From Halocalculus aciditolerans (lineage in GTDB: Archaea; Halobacteriota; Halobacteria; Halobacteriales; Halobacteriaceae), in contig NZ_BMPG01000001.1 in NCBI RefSeq assembly GCF_014647475.1, forward strand, positions 248,001-312,000: a stretch of DNA of 64,000 bases, given 5' to 3'. The first letter of the stretch is position 1. Each line of letters starts with the position of its first letter. Position numbers and translations under genes: made by a program. The notes beneath the pieces are model-generated. The model ran no database searches. It was not told the origin of the DNA and saw only the letters and a program-made list of their open reading frames with translations. Of this stretch, positions 1 through 8,455 are shown piece by piece.

Positions 1-2150
1 CTGGCCCTGGCCTCGCCGATATCGATCGCAGTACGGGCGTCGAGAGCGTCGCGCTCCAGGACACGGAGAATCCGGAGGCGCTCATCACGTCCGCCGGCCC
101 GATTACGGCCGCGAACGCGAGCGCGTACAACGTCGGTGTCGACGTGGGTGAGCCCGCGACCGTCACCGTCAAACTCTCCGACGGTTCGGACACTGTCGAG
201 GAGCAGGCAGAGATCACTGACAGTGGCACGGTCACGCTCGACGCCAGCGACCTCGCTGAAGGTAGCGTCGACGTCACGGTCACTGTCTCTGACGCGGCAG
301 ACAACCAGAAGGAAGAGACCGATACGGTCACGAAGGATACGAACGGTCCGATGGTGACGAGCGTCACCGGTAACGCTGGATCGTCGTACCTGACTGTCAA
401 GTTCAACGAGACTATCGCGCAGCCGTCCGCCGACGACTTCTCCGTCGTCCACGAAGAGACGGCGCTCGAAGTCTCGGACGTCTACGACTCGTCCGAGAGC
501 GCGACGACCTACACGGTCGAACTCAGCGAACCGCTCCCCGACGCAGCGTTCGACGCCACGCCCGCGAACCTCACCGCGACCGGGGTCACGGACGTGTACG
601 AGAACGATGCGCAGGGAGATAAGGTCGCCATCGAAGACGGTGCTGCCCCGTCGCTCTGGGGCGTTAACGCGATCAACGGCTCGAACACGGTGACGCTCAC
701 GTTCAGCGAGAACGTGACCGCGAACGACGGCGACGCGCCGTCCGCCGCGAACCTCACCTACACGGACGAGAACGACGGTGGCGCGACGGGCATCGAGAGC
801 GTCGCCTACGGTGACTCTCACGACACGCTCGTCGTCACGCTCGACGACACCGTCTCCGCGACCGACCTCGGTAACGACACCATCGGTGTCGGCGCAGACC
901 AGCTCGTCGACGCCGCCGACAAGCCTGTCGCGGAACAGAGCCTGATCGTCGAAGACGGAACGCCGCCGGAAGTCTCCCTCGAGACGTCCGTCGACGACGA
1001 GAGCTCCACGGTGACGGTCAACGTCACCTCTTCAGAGGAACTCTCGACCCTCTCCGTGGACGTCTGGTACGACCACCAGCTCGCCCACGAAGACAGCGTC
1101 GTCTCGAAGACGCTGACGATCGAGAACTTCACTGAAGTCTCCGAGAACAAATACCAGGCGACGTACGACGCGCCTCGCGACGGAGACGTCCACGTGTCCG
1201 TCGACAGCGCGGCCGACGTCGCCGGGAACGACGCGAGCGAGTGGTACGCGCTCCCGTCGACCGCCGTGAGTGTCGACCACAGCGCACCCTCGGTCGTTGA
1301 TTCGGACATCGTGGACGCCGGCGACGGCGACACGGCTGTCCGCGTGCTGTTCGACGAGCCGACCGTGCCCGCTCTGCCTTCGGACGCCACTAAGGACGAA
1401 CGGGTTGCTTTCGCCTCGTCGAGCGTCACTGTCGAAGGTGTCTCTGACGAAGACGTCTCCATCATCCACTGGAGGCCGTCTGGTGTCCTCGTCCACGTGG
1501 ACCAGAACCTCGACACCAGTGACGCGCCGAACGTCACTGTTGACTCGACCGCGTTCGTCGAGATGTACAGTGATGAAGAGCAGAACGGTCTCGAGAACAC
1601 GACGGCCGGTATCAGCACCGCCGAACTCGATCTTCAGGACGGGAAGAACTTCGTGTCCGTTCCCGCGGCCACGGGCTCCCTCAACCTGAGCTCCGTCGAC
1701 ACGTCGAACGTCGACGCGATCTGGACGTACGAGGACGGTGAGTGGCTGACCTACACGCCGGGTAAAGCCGCCGAGCTACAGGGCTTCACGTCGCTCGAAG
1801 GCGGTCAGGGGTACATCTTCGTGATGAACTCCTCCGACACCATCGACGTGAACGTCCACAACACGGTGTCCGACACGCGGATGCCGAACCAGCAGCAGCT
1901 CCACGAGGGCTGGAACCTGGTCGGGTCGTACCAGGAGGGCCCACAGTCCGCCGGTAACGCCTTCGGATCGGCCGAGAGCGTCTACCGCGTACTCGGTCAG
2001 CAGCCCGGTGCGAACGACTACACCTACGTCAACGTCAAGTCTGGCGAGGACGTCGAGCCCGGTCAAGCGTACTGGGTCTTCGTCCAAGACGACGAGGTCT
2101 ACGTCGAGACACCGTGGGGTGGCAGTAGCTACGCCACGTACCCGCGCTAG
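1..2150 (+). CDS. Secreted Ig-like surface protein, 3' part (5' end outside window)
   Basis: The reading frame is already open at base 3 and has no stop until TAG at 2148-2150, so the GTG at 144 is not the true start and the gene enters from the left. The roughly 715 visible residues are acidic and rich in Thr, Ser, Val and Asp, with repeated beta-sandwich-like stretches. Many contain variations on 'TVTLTFSENVT', typical of Ig-like modules in haloarchaeal cell-surface proteins, and N-glycosylation sequons (NVT, NLT, NSS) are scattered through. The C-terminal 170 residues form a distinct part with 'LQDGKNFVSVPAA' and 'LHEGWNLVGSYQEG'. I have no firm name for that part. There is no C-terminal membrane helix or PGF sorting motif, so anchoring is unclear. 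A cell-envelope role is inferred from composition. Confidence 0.8.
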   Translation, partial: GPGLADIDRSTGVESVALQDTENPEALITSAGPITAANASAYNVGVDVGEPATVTVKLSDGSDTVEEQAEITDSGTVTLDASDLAEGSVDVTVTVSDAADNQKEETDTVTKDTNGPMVTSVTGNAGSSYLTVKFNETIAQPSADDFSVVHEETALEVSDVYDSSESATTYTVELSEPLPDAAFDATPANLTATGVTDVYENDAQGDKVAIEDGAAPSLWGVNAINGSNTVTLTFSENVTANDGDAPSAANLTYTDENDGGATGIESVAYGDSHDTLVVTLDDTVSATDLGNDTIGVGADQLVDAADKPVAEQSLIVEDGTPPEVSLETSVDDESSTVTVNVTSSEELSTLSVDVWYDHQLAHEDSVVSKTLTIENFTEVSENKYQATYDAPRDGDVHVSVDSAADVAGNDASEWYALPSTAVSVDHSAPSVVDSDIVDAGDGDTAVRVLFDEPTVPALPSDATKDERVAFASSSVTVEGVSDEDVSIIHWRPSGVLVHVDQNLDTSDAPNVTVDSTAFVEMYSDEEQNGLENTTAGISTAELDLQDGKNFVSVPAATGSLNLSSVDTSNVDAIWTYEDGEWLTYTPGKAAELQGFTSLEGGQGYIFVMNSSDTIDVNVHNTVSDTRMPNQQQLHEGWNLVGSYQEGPQSAGNAFGSAESVYRVLGQQPGANDYTYVNVKSGEDVEPGQAYWVFVQDDEVYVETPWGGSSYATYPR

Positions 2151-2190
2151 ACTCGCACCCACACTCACTATCCATATTTAAGTAAAAAGC

Positions 2191-3345
2191 ATGATTGAGA
2201 AAGCACCGAAGATTTCGACGGCAGCGGTGTTACTTATGGTCCTGTTCGTCGTGGGTGCCCCTGCAGCTGCTGCCGCTGACGGGCCGCCGCAGCCTCCGCT
2301 GGACGTCTACGGCACTGTGACGGACCAGTCTGGTGACGCAGCAGGCGGCGTCACTGTTGAAGCGGTCTACGACGGCAGTGTCGTCGCTTCGACCGTTTCG
2401 AATAGCGACGGCCACTACGACCTGAAGGTCGCTGACCCGTCCGACAGCGCGAACGAGGAGATCTCGATTCGCGTGAACGAGGGAAGCTCCTCGCGGACAG
2501 TCACGTGGTCATCCGGCCAGTCCGAGAACGTCGACCTCACGGCCACTATCCCCGACAACGTCGTCGGTGGCGGTGGCGGAGCGATCGACGACTCCGGGAA
2601 GTCGACCGTTAAGCTTCCCGATGACTCAGACGTATCTGACGTCTCGTTCGACTTCGGCACTGGGTCGTCCGGTTCTGTCGGAGTCCAAGCGCTGCGTTCG
2701 CTTCCGAGCGGCGTGCCGGCCGTGCCGAACTCACAGGACGTCGTCGCGTACCTCGACGTTCAGGTCTCCGACAGCCTGCAGGGGAAGACCGGGACGGTGA
2801 CGTTCACGGTCTCGAAGGCGAAGCTCGACTCGCTCGGGCTGAGCGCCGACTCCGTGCAGGTCGTCCACTACCACGACGGCTCGTGGGAGTGGCTGGAGAC
2901 GACGGTCGAGAGCGAGACGTCGAGTTCGGTGACGCTCTCGGCGTCGTCGACGTTCTCGCCGTTCGCGCTCGCAGTGCAGGACACCGGCGGATCTGACGAC
3001 GGGAACACCGGCGGCGGCAACGACACCACGACGACCACCGACGACGGCAATGCCGGCGGCGGTGGCGGTGGTGGAGGCGGCGGTGGCGGCGGCGCTGGTA
3101 CTGGTGGGAGCGACACCACGAGTACGACGGCGACGCCGACGTCCACGGTGACGACCACGACGTCGACGACGCAGGGAACGACCCAGTCGACGCAGTCGAC
3201 CACTACGACGACGGCCGCGCAGAACCAGGCCGGTGGCGGCGACACGGGCGGTTCGAGCCCTCTGTCCACACCGGTTGTCGTCATCGTCGTGGCCATCGTG
3301 GTCATCATCATCGCCGGGTTGTTCTACAACACCCGCCGCGAGTAA
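2191..3345 (+). CDS. Membrane-anchored surface protein with PGF-pre-PGF domain
   Basis: The product is 384 residues. An N-terminal signal peptide runs from about 1 to 29 (hydrophobic core then AAAAADG). Next come a carboxypeptidase-regulatory-like beta domain at about 36-115 ('LDVYGTVTDQSGDAAGGVTVEAVYDG') and a domain at about 130-265 that resembles the PGF-pre-PGF family ('LQGKTGTVTFTVSK', 'VQVVHYHDGSW', 'STFSPFALAV'). A Gly/Thr low-complexity stalk covers about 270-350, and one membrane helix near 358-378 ends in 'NTRRE'. It is therefore an externally exposed protein anchored at its C terminus. The start is 40 bases after the upstream surface-protein gene, so the two may be co-expressed. 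The ATG at 2191 lies only about 10 bases after an AT-rich box, so the start could be slightly different. Function beyond cell surface is unknown. Confidence 0.8.
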   Translation: MIEKAPKISTAAVLLMVLFVVGAPAAAAADGPPQPPLDVYGTVTDQSGDAAGGVTVEAVYDGSVVASTVSNSDGHYDLKVADPSDSANEEISIRVNEGSSSRTVTWSSGQSENVDLTATIPDNVVGGGGGAIDDSGKSTVKLPDDSDVSDVSFDFGTGSSGSVGVQALRSLPSGVPAVPNSQDVVAYLDVQVSDSLQGKTGTVTFTVSKAKLDSLGLSADSVQVVHYHDGSWEWLETTVESETSSSVTLSASSTFSPFALAVQDTGGSDDGNTGGGNDTTTTTDDGNAGGGGGGGGGGGGGAGTGGSDTTSTTATPTSTVTTTTSTTQGTTQSTQSTTTTTAAQNQAGGGDTGGSSPLSTPVVVIVVAIVVIIIAGLFYNTRRE

Positions 3346-3450
3346 CGGCACCGCCCGCGAACCATCTTTTCTCGTTCTTTCACGACGTCCAGCGGTAGCG
3401 CTCGGCGTCGAGACGACGAGGATTTGGCCGTGCGCGGCGAAGAGGGAGCG

Positions 3451-4182
3451 ATGACTGAGAGTCCGGACCTCGACGTGCCGGCCGTGGCGTCGGCCGAAGA
3501 CGCGGCGGCGCGGCGTGACGAGGTCGTGGCGTGGGTGCGTGAGCACGCGGGGAAGATGGCGTACGAGCTCGCGCGCTTGCAGGGCGGGGATTACGGCCGG
3601 CGGTCGTTCAAGACCGAGGGCGGGGAGTGGACGGTGAAGTACGAGGCGGGCGAGCTCGAGTTCCTGCGCTTCGAGGGCCGCGCCGGGCGGGACGTCTACG
3701 TCGTCTCGACCCAACAACCCCCGGAGCCCGAAGGCGTGGCGGCGGCGATGAAGCACTACCCGGACCTCGTCGCGGCGTTCAACGAACACGTCGCCTCCCT
3801 CGAACACGTCCTCGACGACGTGCCTGATGACGTCCCCGAAATCGCGTCCGCCGAGGCCGTCGTCGCGGAGCGCGACCGCCTGCTCTCGCCCGTCGAGGAA
3901 GCCGCCGACGAGATGGCGGCGCAACTCCACCGCGTCGAGAGCGACGACTACGGGACGTACGCCGCGACCGTCAATGGAACGCGCTGGGAGCTCAAACGCG
4001 ACGTCGACCGCGCCTCCTACGTCCGCGTCGGCGGCGAAGGCGGCGTCTACCTCGTCTCCCAATACGGTCCGCCCTCTGTGAGCGACACCCGCCGCCACGC
4101 CGCCGGCTTCCGCGACTTCGTCGACGCCTTCAACGACGAAATCGCCAGCCTCCACGCCGATCTCGACGACGTCGAACTCTAA
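3451..4182 (+). CDS. Conserved haloarchaeal protein made of two duplicated halves
   Basis: The 243-residue protein consists of two similar segments, about residues 11-120 and 129-238. Each has a helical start ('VASAEDAAARRDEV' / 'IASAEAVVAERDRL'), a central beta part ending in 'VYVVSTQQPP' / 'VYLVSQYGPP', and a helical end ('AAFNEHVASLEHVLDDV' / 'DAFNDEIASLHADLDDV'). This points to an internal tandem duplication of a 110-residue domain. I chose the ATG at 3451; an upstream TTG at 3424 would add nine residues with no visible signal. There is no signal peptide, membrane helix, metal site or known catalytic motif. It is probably cytosolic. I do not recognise the family and give no function. Confidence 0.7.
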   Translation: MTESPDLDVPAVASAEDAAARRDEVVAWVREHAGKMAYELARLQGGDYGRRSFKTEGGEWTVKYEAGELEFLRFEGRAGRDVYVVSTQQPPEPEGVAAAMKHYPDLVAAFNEHVASLEHVLDDVPDDVPEIASAEAVVAERDRLLSPVEEAADEMAAQLHRVESDDYGTYAATVNGTRWELKRDVDRASYVRVGGEGGVYLVSQYGPPSVSDTRRHAAGFRDFVDAFNDEIASLHADLDDVEL

Positions 4183-4524
4183 CGCGGACATCTTGGAAGC
4201 TCGGCCGTAGTCCTCGACGCCGAGTGGTTCGCCTGAAACGTCTTCGTCGAAATCTCCTAGAACGACGACCGGATCCGTCCACGAGCGACTTCGCTCACGC
4301 AGACACCCCGTAGAGCGGCTGCTACGTGTTTAAGCATGCGCGAAAGTCGCCTGAGCGAGGGGACGCATTGCGTCCCGCTTGCCGTCACTCGCGCACGCTC
4401 ACGACGACGGCGCGAATGTGAATCACGGTCGCAGACGAGCCGCTCCCTGATTCAAATCCCCGCGGGCGACTGCCCGCATTCGTGACTCGTCGCCGTCGCT
4501 CCTCGTGTAGGAATGCGGGATAAG
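4183..4524. other. Noncoding gap with hairpins beside tRNA-Pro
   Basis: No convincing coding frame is present in these 342 bases. Two perfect inverted repeats are visible: GGGACGC-ATT-GCGTCCC at 4360-4376 and GCGGGC-GACT-GCCCGC at 4462-4477. Just before the second one is 'GATTCAAATCCC', which looks like a T-arm loop but has no matching stem or remaining tRNA arms. The stretch lies next to a tRNA gene, a common insertion target in archaea, and could be an old integration scar. No integrase or direct repeat supports that. Confidence 0.5.
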
Positions 4525-4597
4525 TGGGCCGGCGCGAATTCGAATCGCGGTTACGGCCACCCGAAGGCCGAAGGATACCAAGCTACCCCACCGGCCC
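4525..4597 (-). tRNA. tRNA-Pro (anticodon CGG)
   Basis: On the minus strand a full cloverleaf can be drawn over 73 bases. It has acceptor stem GGGCCGG/CCGGCCC, a D arm, anticodon stem CGGCC/GGCCG with loop UUCGGGU (anticodon CGG, reading CCG proline codons), a four-base variable loop, T stem CGCGA/UCGCG with loop UUCGAAU, and discriminator A. The CCA end is not encoded, and there is no intron. The gene stands alone between a noncoding gap and the repressor-like gene. Confidence 0.95.
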
Positions 4598-4659
4598 GCA
4601 CGTGGAACAAGGCCGGGTGAACTTTTAACGTTTCCGAATCGGGGGACGCGTGGGTGGTG

Positions 4660-4944
4660 TCAGTCTTCGTCGGATTCGATGAGGGCGTCGAAGTCGACGT
4701 CGTCGTCGTTGTAGGCGTCGCGGTGGCGGAGGGCGCGTTGGCCTTTCTCGGTGATCTGGTAGAGGCCGCTGTTGGGGGCGGGGCCGACGCGTTCGACGAG
4801 TTCGTAGTCGGCGAGGATGGGGAGGCGGGTGTTGATGTAGGAGCGGTTCTTGTCAAGCTCGTGGGCGAGGTTCACGGCGTTGTTTCGCTGGCCGTCAGAG
4901 AGGGCGGAGAGTATTTGGAAGTCTGTCGGCTGCGCCAGCTTCAT
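4660..4944 (-). CDS. Small winged-helix transcriptional regulator (PhiH1 repressor-like)
   Basis: A 94-residue acidic protein. Residues about 5-75 form a winged helix-turn-helix: 'DFQILSALSDGQRNNAVNLAHELDKNRSY' covers helices 1-3, and 'VGPAPNSGLYQITEKGQRAL' covers the wing and last helix. It resembles the small single-domain haloarchaeal repressors related to the phage PhiH1 repressor. It has no ligand domain. The start codon lies inside the inverted repeat ATACCA-N6-TGGTAT at 4943-4960, and an AT-rich TATA-like box lies about 25 bases upstream. It therefore probably represses its own leaderless promoter. The neighbouring gene at 5029-5310 is on the same strand about 80 bases upstream. Other targets cannot be read from the window. 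Confidence 0.8.
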   Translation of the reverse strand: MKLAQPTDFQILSALSDGQRNNAVNLAHELDKNRSYINTRLPILADYELVERVGPAPNSGLYQITEKGQRALRHRDAYNDDDVDFDALIESDED

Positions 4945-4976
4945 ACCACCCCTCTGGTATGCAAGGGCATAAAAAC
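4943..4976 (-). promoter_or_regulatory. TATA box and inverted-repeat operator of the winged-helix gene
   Basis: Reading the minus strand, 'GGTTTTTATGC' near 4966-4976 gives a TATA-like box 22-30 bases before the ATG at 4944. A perfect 6-base inverted repeat, ATACCA and TGGTAT separated by six bases (4943-4960), lies between it and the start codon and overlaps the expected transcription start. A dimeric winged-helix repressor bound there would block its own promoter. Confidence 0.6.
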
Positions 4977-5028
4977 CAAGCTTGTATCAGCGTCCAACAG
5001 TAGATGGGAGTACTACTAGTATATACTG

Positions 5029-5310
5029 CTAGTCGATAGATGGAGCCTGATTGAGGGCGGTTCTGGCGGTTTCGAGGTCTTCGATGATGCGCTCGTGTTC
5101 GGCTATCGTCTCAGAAATCTGTCGTTCGAGCGCGGCGACGTCGGGACCGTTATCGAGGTGGTACTGCTGCAGCAGGTACTGTTCCAGTATCTGATTCGTT
5201 CGGCGGTTCGCGTTCAGCAGCGTGTCCATCGTCACCCACTCGAGGTCGTCGAGCGCTTCGTCCGGAAGTTGCACGTCGGACTGTGACGCCTGTGTGGCTT
5301 GGTCCCCCAT
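5029..5310 (-). CDS. Small acidic coiled-coil protein of unknown function
   Basis: 93 residues from the ATG at 5310 ('MGDQATQASQSDVQLPDEALDDL'). A longer frame to 5361 exists, but the extra 17 residues are basic and unlike the rest. An AT-rich box ('TTAATACG') lies about 25 bases upstream of the ATG at 5310, as expected for a leaderless haloarchaeal message. Residues about 30-85 are predicted helical with heptad-like hydrophobics, so it may dimerise. A palindrome-rich stretch (ACTAG-N9-CTAGT, 5015-5033) at its 3' end could act as a terminator. No family is recognised. Confidence 0.65.
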   Translation of the reverse strand: MGDQATQASQSDVQLPDEALDDLEWVTMDTLLNANRRTNQILEQYLLQQYHLDNGPDVAALERQISETIAEHERIIEDLETARTALNQAPSID

Positions 5311-5418
5311 GGTTCGACAACCGTACCAATAACGTATTAATCCTTTGGACATTGCAACCACCCAAACTGTACGTTTAGGTTATATTTTCGCGAGTGCGGG
5401 TGGGGCCCCGCCGACCGC

Positions 5419-6015
5419 TCAGGCGTCGTACTCGGCGAACCCCTCGGTGTCGAGGTAGTTGTGCGCGACGGTGATGGTGTGGTCGGCGTGGAGGATTTCC
5501 GGGCCGACGCGCACTCGCTCGTCGCTGGCGTCGGCGAGGAGCGCGGCCTCGTCGTCGGTGAAGTCGCGGTGGTCCGAGAGCACGAACACGGGGTTCTCCG
5601 GGGGGTCGACGTCGACGAGCGGGTCGCCGTCCTCGTGCAGTTCAACGACCGTCCCCGAGAGCGCGTCGAGGACGGGTTCGAACCCGCGCTTCGAGACGTG
5701 GACGCCCGGACTCGCCTCCACCTCCATATGCCCGATTGCCTCGTCCTTCTCCGCGAGCGCGCCCTTCACGAGGCCGGCGAGCGTGCGCTCGTCCGGGCTC
5801 GCGTACCGGAGGTCGCGGCTGTCGAAACGCACCGTCACCGCGTCGGCGAGCACGAGGTGGACTTCGACGTCCTCGCGCATGCCGTGACTGAGGAAGAACG
5901 CGGAGCCGAGACACCGGCAGAGCAAGTCGAGGCGGCCCGCGCCGCCCGCGAGGTCGTCGAGCGAGAACTCCGGCGTGGTCGGGGCGTCGTGACCGAGAAC
6001 GACGAACTGGCGCAT
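5419..6015 (-). CDS. trmY: tRNA (pseudouridine(54)-N1)-methyltransferase TrmY
   Basis: The 198-residue protein matches archaeal TrmY, a SPOUT-class enzyme that uses S-adenosylmethionine to methylate pseudouridine 54 to N1-methylpseudouridine in tRNA. Characteristic stretches are '[19 protein letters not shown]' near residues 27-45, '[15 protein letters not shown]' in the middle, and the C-terminal knot '[12 protein letters not shown]' and '[15 protein letters not shown]'. Length is normal for the family. The substrate base is produced by Pus10, whose gene lies 1.2 kb away across one membrane-protein gene. The enzyme is cytosolic. The family assignment is firm; the substrate follows from the family. 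Confidence 0.95.
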   Translation of the reverse strand: MRQFVVLGHDAPTTPEFSLDDLAGGAGRLDLLCRCLGSAFFLSHGMREDVEVHLVLADAVTVRFDSRDLRYASPDERTLAGLVKGALAEKDEAIGHMEVEASPGVHVSKRGFEPVLDALSGTVVELHEDGDPLVDVDPPENPVFVLSDHRDFTDDEAALLADASDERVRVGPEILHADHTITVAHNYLDTEGFAEYDA

Positions 6016-6054
6016 ACCCGACGAACGAGGAGCGCGGGCTTCAACCCCCCGCTC

Positions 6055-7080
6055 TCACTCTTCGGCCGTCTCCGAACCGCCCGCTTCGCTCGGCTCTTCC
6101 GAATCGCGTGCGGCCGCGCGGCGGTCGGGAATCAGGTCGAGGTCGGCGTCGGTGTCGCCGAGGAGGAAGAGGGCGTAGTAGCGGAGGTAGGACTGGACGG
6201 GGACGTTCACGAGGCCGATGCCGAGGAGGAAGGCGAGGCCGCCGACGAGGAGGCCGATGGCGAGCCACGCCCAGGCGAGCGTGCCGCTCGCGCCCGCGAG
6301 GACGAACGGAAGGCCGAACACGATGCCGATGGGGATGGCGACGACGATGGCGACGAGTATCGCGCCGATGCCGGTGACGATGCCGGCACCGATGGTGAGC
6401 GCGAGGTTCAGGAGGACGAACGCGCCGTACTCCTTGAAGTTCGCGCGGAGGACCCCCCAGAGACGGCTCCACGCGGAGAGGACGTTGCGGTCTTCGCGGA
6501 GCATGATGGGGACGACGAACGCGCGCGTGAACCCGTCGACGACCGCGGCGAGGATGCCGACGACGGCGGCCACCGGGAGGAGGAGGATAACGAAGAGCAC
6601 GCCGAAGACGCCGGCGAGGAGCGGGGCGAGTGCGAGGAGGAACGCGCCGATGACGACGAAGGCGACGGCGAGCGAGAACAAGAAGAGTTGGAAGCCCTTC
6701 CACCAGTGTTCGCGGAGGTTCCGGCGGATGGCGACGCGGCCGGTGGCGAGCGCGTCGACGAACGCGAACTGGAGGATGGAGCCGGCGATCCAGAGGAGGA
6801 GGCCGATGAGAACGGCGAGCGCGAGGAGGGCGACGGCGAACGCGACGAGGTCCGATTGGGCAAAGCCAAACGTGGGGAAGTCGCCGGGCGTGCCGGTCGG
6901 CGAGGAGGGGTTGGTGGGCGTGCCGCCGTTGAACTGGAAGCTACTACTCGGCGCGGAGACGCCGCCGGTGAGGAGGGCGATGACCGCGAGGCGGAACCAC
7001 TGCGGGAGGTCGAGGTCCGTGAGGAAGGCCTTCGTGGCGTGGAAGGCGTCCGTCACGTCTTCGGTCGCGTACAGGGACAT
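6055..7080 (-). CDS. Conserved multi-pass membrane protein
   Basis: 341 residues from the ATG at 7080; the frame is open further upstream, but that part is low-quality sequence overlapping the divergent pus10 promoter. It has a short N-terminal soluble segment, a Gly/Ser/Pro/Thr-rich loop at about 45-70, and then about six hydrophobic helices over 75-305, several unusually rich in Val, Leu and Ile. The tail is acidic ('RDSEEPSEAGGSETAEE'). No transport or catalytic motif is visible. It is divergent from pus10, with an 88-base shared intergenic region, and lies directly upstream of trmY on the same strand (39-base gap), so the two may be co-transcribed. Function unknown. Confidence 0.75.
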   Translation of the reverse strand: MSLYATEDVTDAFHATKAFLTDLDLPQWFRLAVIALLTGGVSAPSSSFQFNGGTPTNPSSPTGTPGDFPTFGFAQSDLVAFAVALLALAVLIGLLLWIAGSILQFAFVDALATGRVAIRRNLREHWWKGFQLFLFSLAVAFVVIGAFLLALAPLLAGVFGVLFVILLLPVAAVVGILAAVVDGFTRAFVVPIMLREDRNVLSAWSRLWGVLRANFKEYGAFVLLNLALTIGAGIVTGIGAILVAIVVAIPIGIVFGLPFVLAGASGTLAWAWLAIGLLVGGLAFLLGIGLVNVPVQSYLRYYALFLLGDTDADLDLIPDRRAAARDSEEPSEAGGSETAEE

Positions 7081-7168
7081 ACGCTCTTGTTCTGGAGCTG
7101 ATGTGATAGGCGTTGTGCCGTCGAATCGGACCGAAGGGTTCCTACTCCTCGCCGCCGAGACGCGAACT

Positions 7169-8455
7169 ATGAGTCTCTTGGAGGACGCGCGCGGCGTGCT
7201 GGCGGAAGCCCCCGTCTGTGACGCCTGCGTCGGGCGGTGTTTCGCGGAGCGGAGTTTCGGGCTCACGAACGCGGCGCGCGGGCGCGCGCTCCGGACGGCG
7301 GTCGCGCTCGACGACGACGAGCCCTACGAGCCAGTGGACGCGAGCGAGTGCTGGGTCTGCGAGGGGTTGAGCGGGCGGTTCGACGCGTGGAGCGAGCGGA
7401 TCGCGGACGCCCTCGTCGACGTCGAGTTCGCCACCTACCAGGTGGGGACGCAGACCCCGCCGCTCGTCGAGGAGAACGAAGTCCTCCTGCGCGAGGCCGC
7501 GGGCCTCGACGAGGACGCCGGCGAGCTGTTCAAATCCGAGTGCAACAGAGAAGTGGGGAAGCGCGTCGGCCGGCTGACGGAGACGGAGGTGGACTTCGGT
7601 CGGCCGGACGTCCTCGTCGTCCTCGACGCCGAAACCGACGATTTAGATGTTCAGATTAATCCGGCGTTCGTCTACGGCCGGTATCGAAAGCTGAGCCGGG
7701 AGATTCCGCAGACGGAGTGGCCGTGCCGGGAGTGTGGGGGTTCCGGGACTCGCGCGGGCGAGCCGTGCATCCACTGCGACGGCTCGGGCTACATGTACCC
7801 CGAGTCGGTCGAGCAGCTCACCACGCCACCCGTCCGGGAGGCGATGCAGGGCGACGAGGCGAAATTCCACGGCGCGGGGCGAGAGGACATCGACGCGCTC
7901 ATGCTGGGGACGGGCCGGCCGTTCGTCATCGAGGTGAAACACCCCCGGAAGCGCTTCCCGGACGTCGAAGCCTTAGAGGGCGAGATAAACGCGTTCGCGG
8001 GCGAGAAAGTCGAAGTCGAAGGCCTCCGCCTGGCGACCTACGACATGGTGGAGCGCGTGAAGGAACTCGACGCGTCGAAGACCTACCGCGCGCGCGTCGA
8101 GTTCGACGAACCCGTGGACGACGCGGCCCTTCAGGAAGCGCTCGACGAACTCCGCGGCGCGACCGTCCACCAGGACACGCCGGAGCGCGTCGACCACCGA
8201 CGCGCCGCGAAGACCCGAACGCGCGAGGTCTACGACATCTCCGGCGAGCTCACCGACGAGACGCACGCCACCATCGAGGTCCACGGCGAGGGCGGCCTCT
8301 ACATCAAGGAGCTCGTCTCCAGCGACAACGGCCGCACTGAGCCGAGCGTCTCCGGGCTCGTCGGCGTCCACGGCTACGTCACCGAACTCGACGTCGTCTC
8401 CGTCGAGGGCGAGGACGAGGCCTTCGAGGACCCCGCGTTCTTCCTCGACGAGTGA
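7169..8455 (+). CDS. pus10: tRNA pseudouridine synthase Pus10
   Basis: 428 residues from the ATG at 7169. Pus10 converts U54 and U55 of archaeal tRNA to pseudouridine. The N-terminal accessory domain carries zinc ligands C17, C20, C24 and C61/C64. A second CxxCGGSG...CIHCDGSG ribbon sits at C176-C193. The catalytic motif 'GREDIDALMLGTGRPFV' starts near residue 227, with the nucleophile one of D230/D232. The C-terminal part keeps the family sequence up to 'VVSVEGEDEAFEDPAF'. The stop overlaps the start of rnhB (TGATG), so the two are translationally coupled. The extra Gly-rich ribbon between the accessory and catalytic domains recalls DnaJ zinc repeats. Confidence 0.95.
   Translation: MSLLEDARGVLAEAPVCDACVGRCFAERSFGLTNAARGRALRTAVALDDDEPYEPVDASECWVCEGLSGRFDAWSERIADALVDVEFATYQVGTQTPPLVEENEVLLREAAGLDEDAGELFKSECNREVGKRVGRLTETEVDFGRPDVLVVLDAETDDLDVQINPAFVYGRYRKLSREIPQTEWPCRECGGSGTRAGEPCIHCDGSGYMYPESVEQLTTPPVREAMQGDEAKFHGAGREDIDALMLGTGRPFVIEVKHPRKRFPDVEALEGEINAFAGEKVEVEGLRLATYDMVERVKELDASKTYRARVEFDEPVDDAALQEALDELRGATVHQDTPERVDHRRAAKTRTREVYDISGELTDETHATIEVHGEGGLYIKELVSSDNGRTEPSVSGLVGVHGYVTELDVVSVEGEDEAFEDPAFFLDE

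Noticed and set aside
2731-4191. 486-residue minus-strand frame
   Set aside because: Runs opposite two plus-strand genes with signal peptide and duplication; its own sequence is Arg/Val-rich without motif.
4440-4480. Possible second tRNA with TTCAAAT loop
   Set aside because: No T stem, anticodon arm or acceptor could be built around it.
5461-7101. 546-residue plus-strand frame over trmY and the membrane protein
   Set aside because: Highly charged Glu/Arg/Asp shadow of two recognised minus-strand genes.
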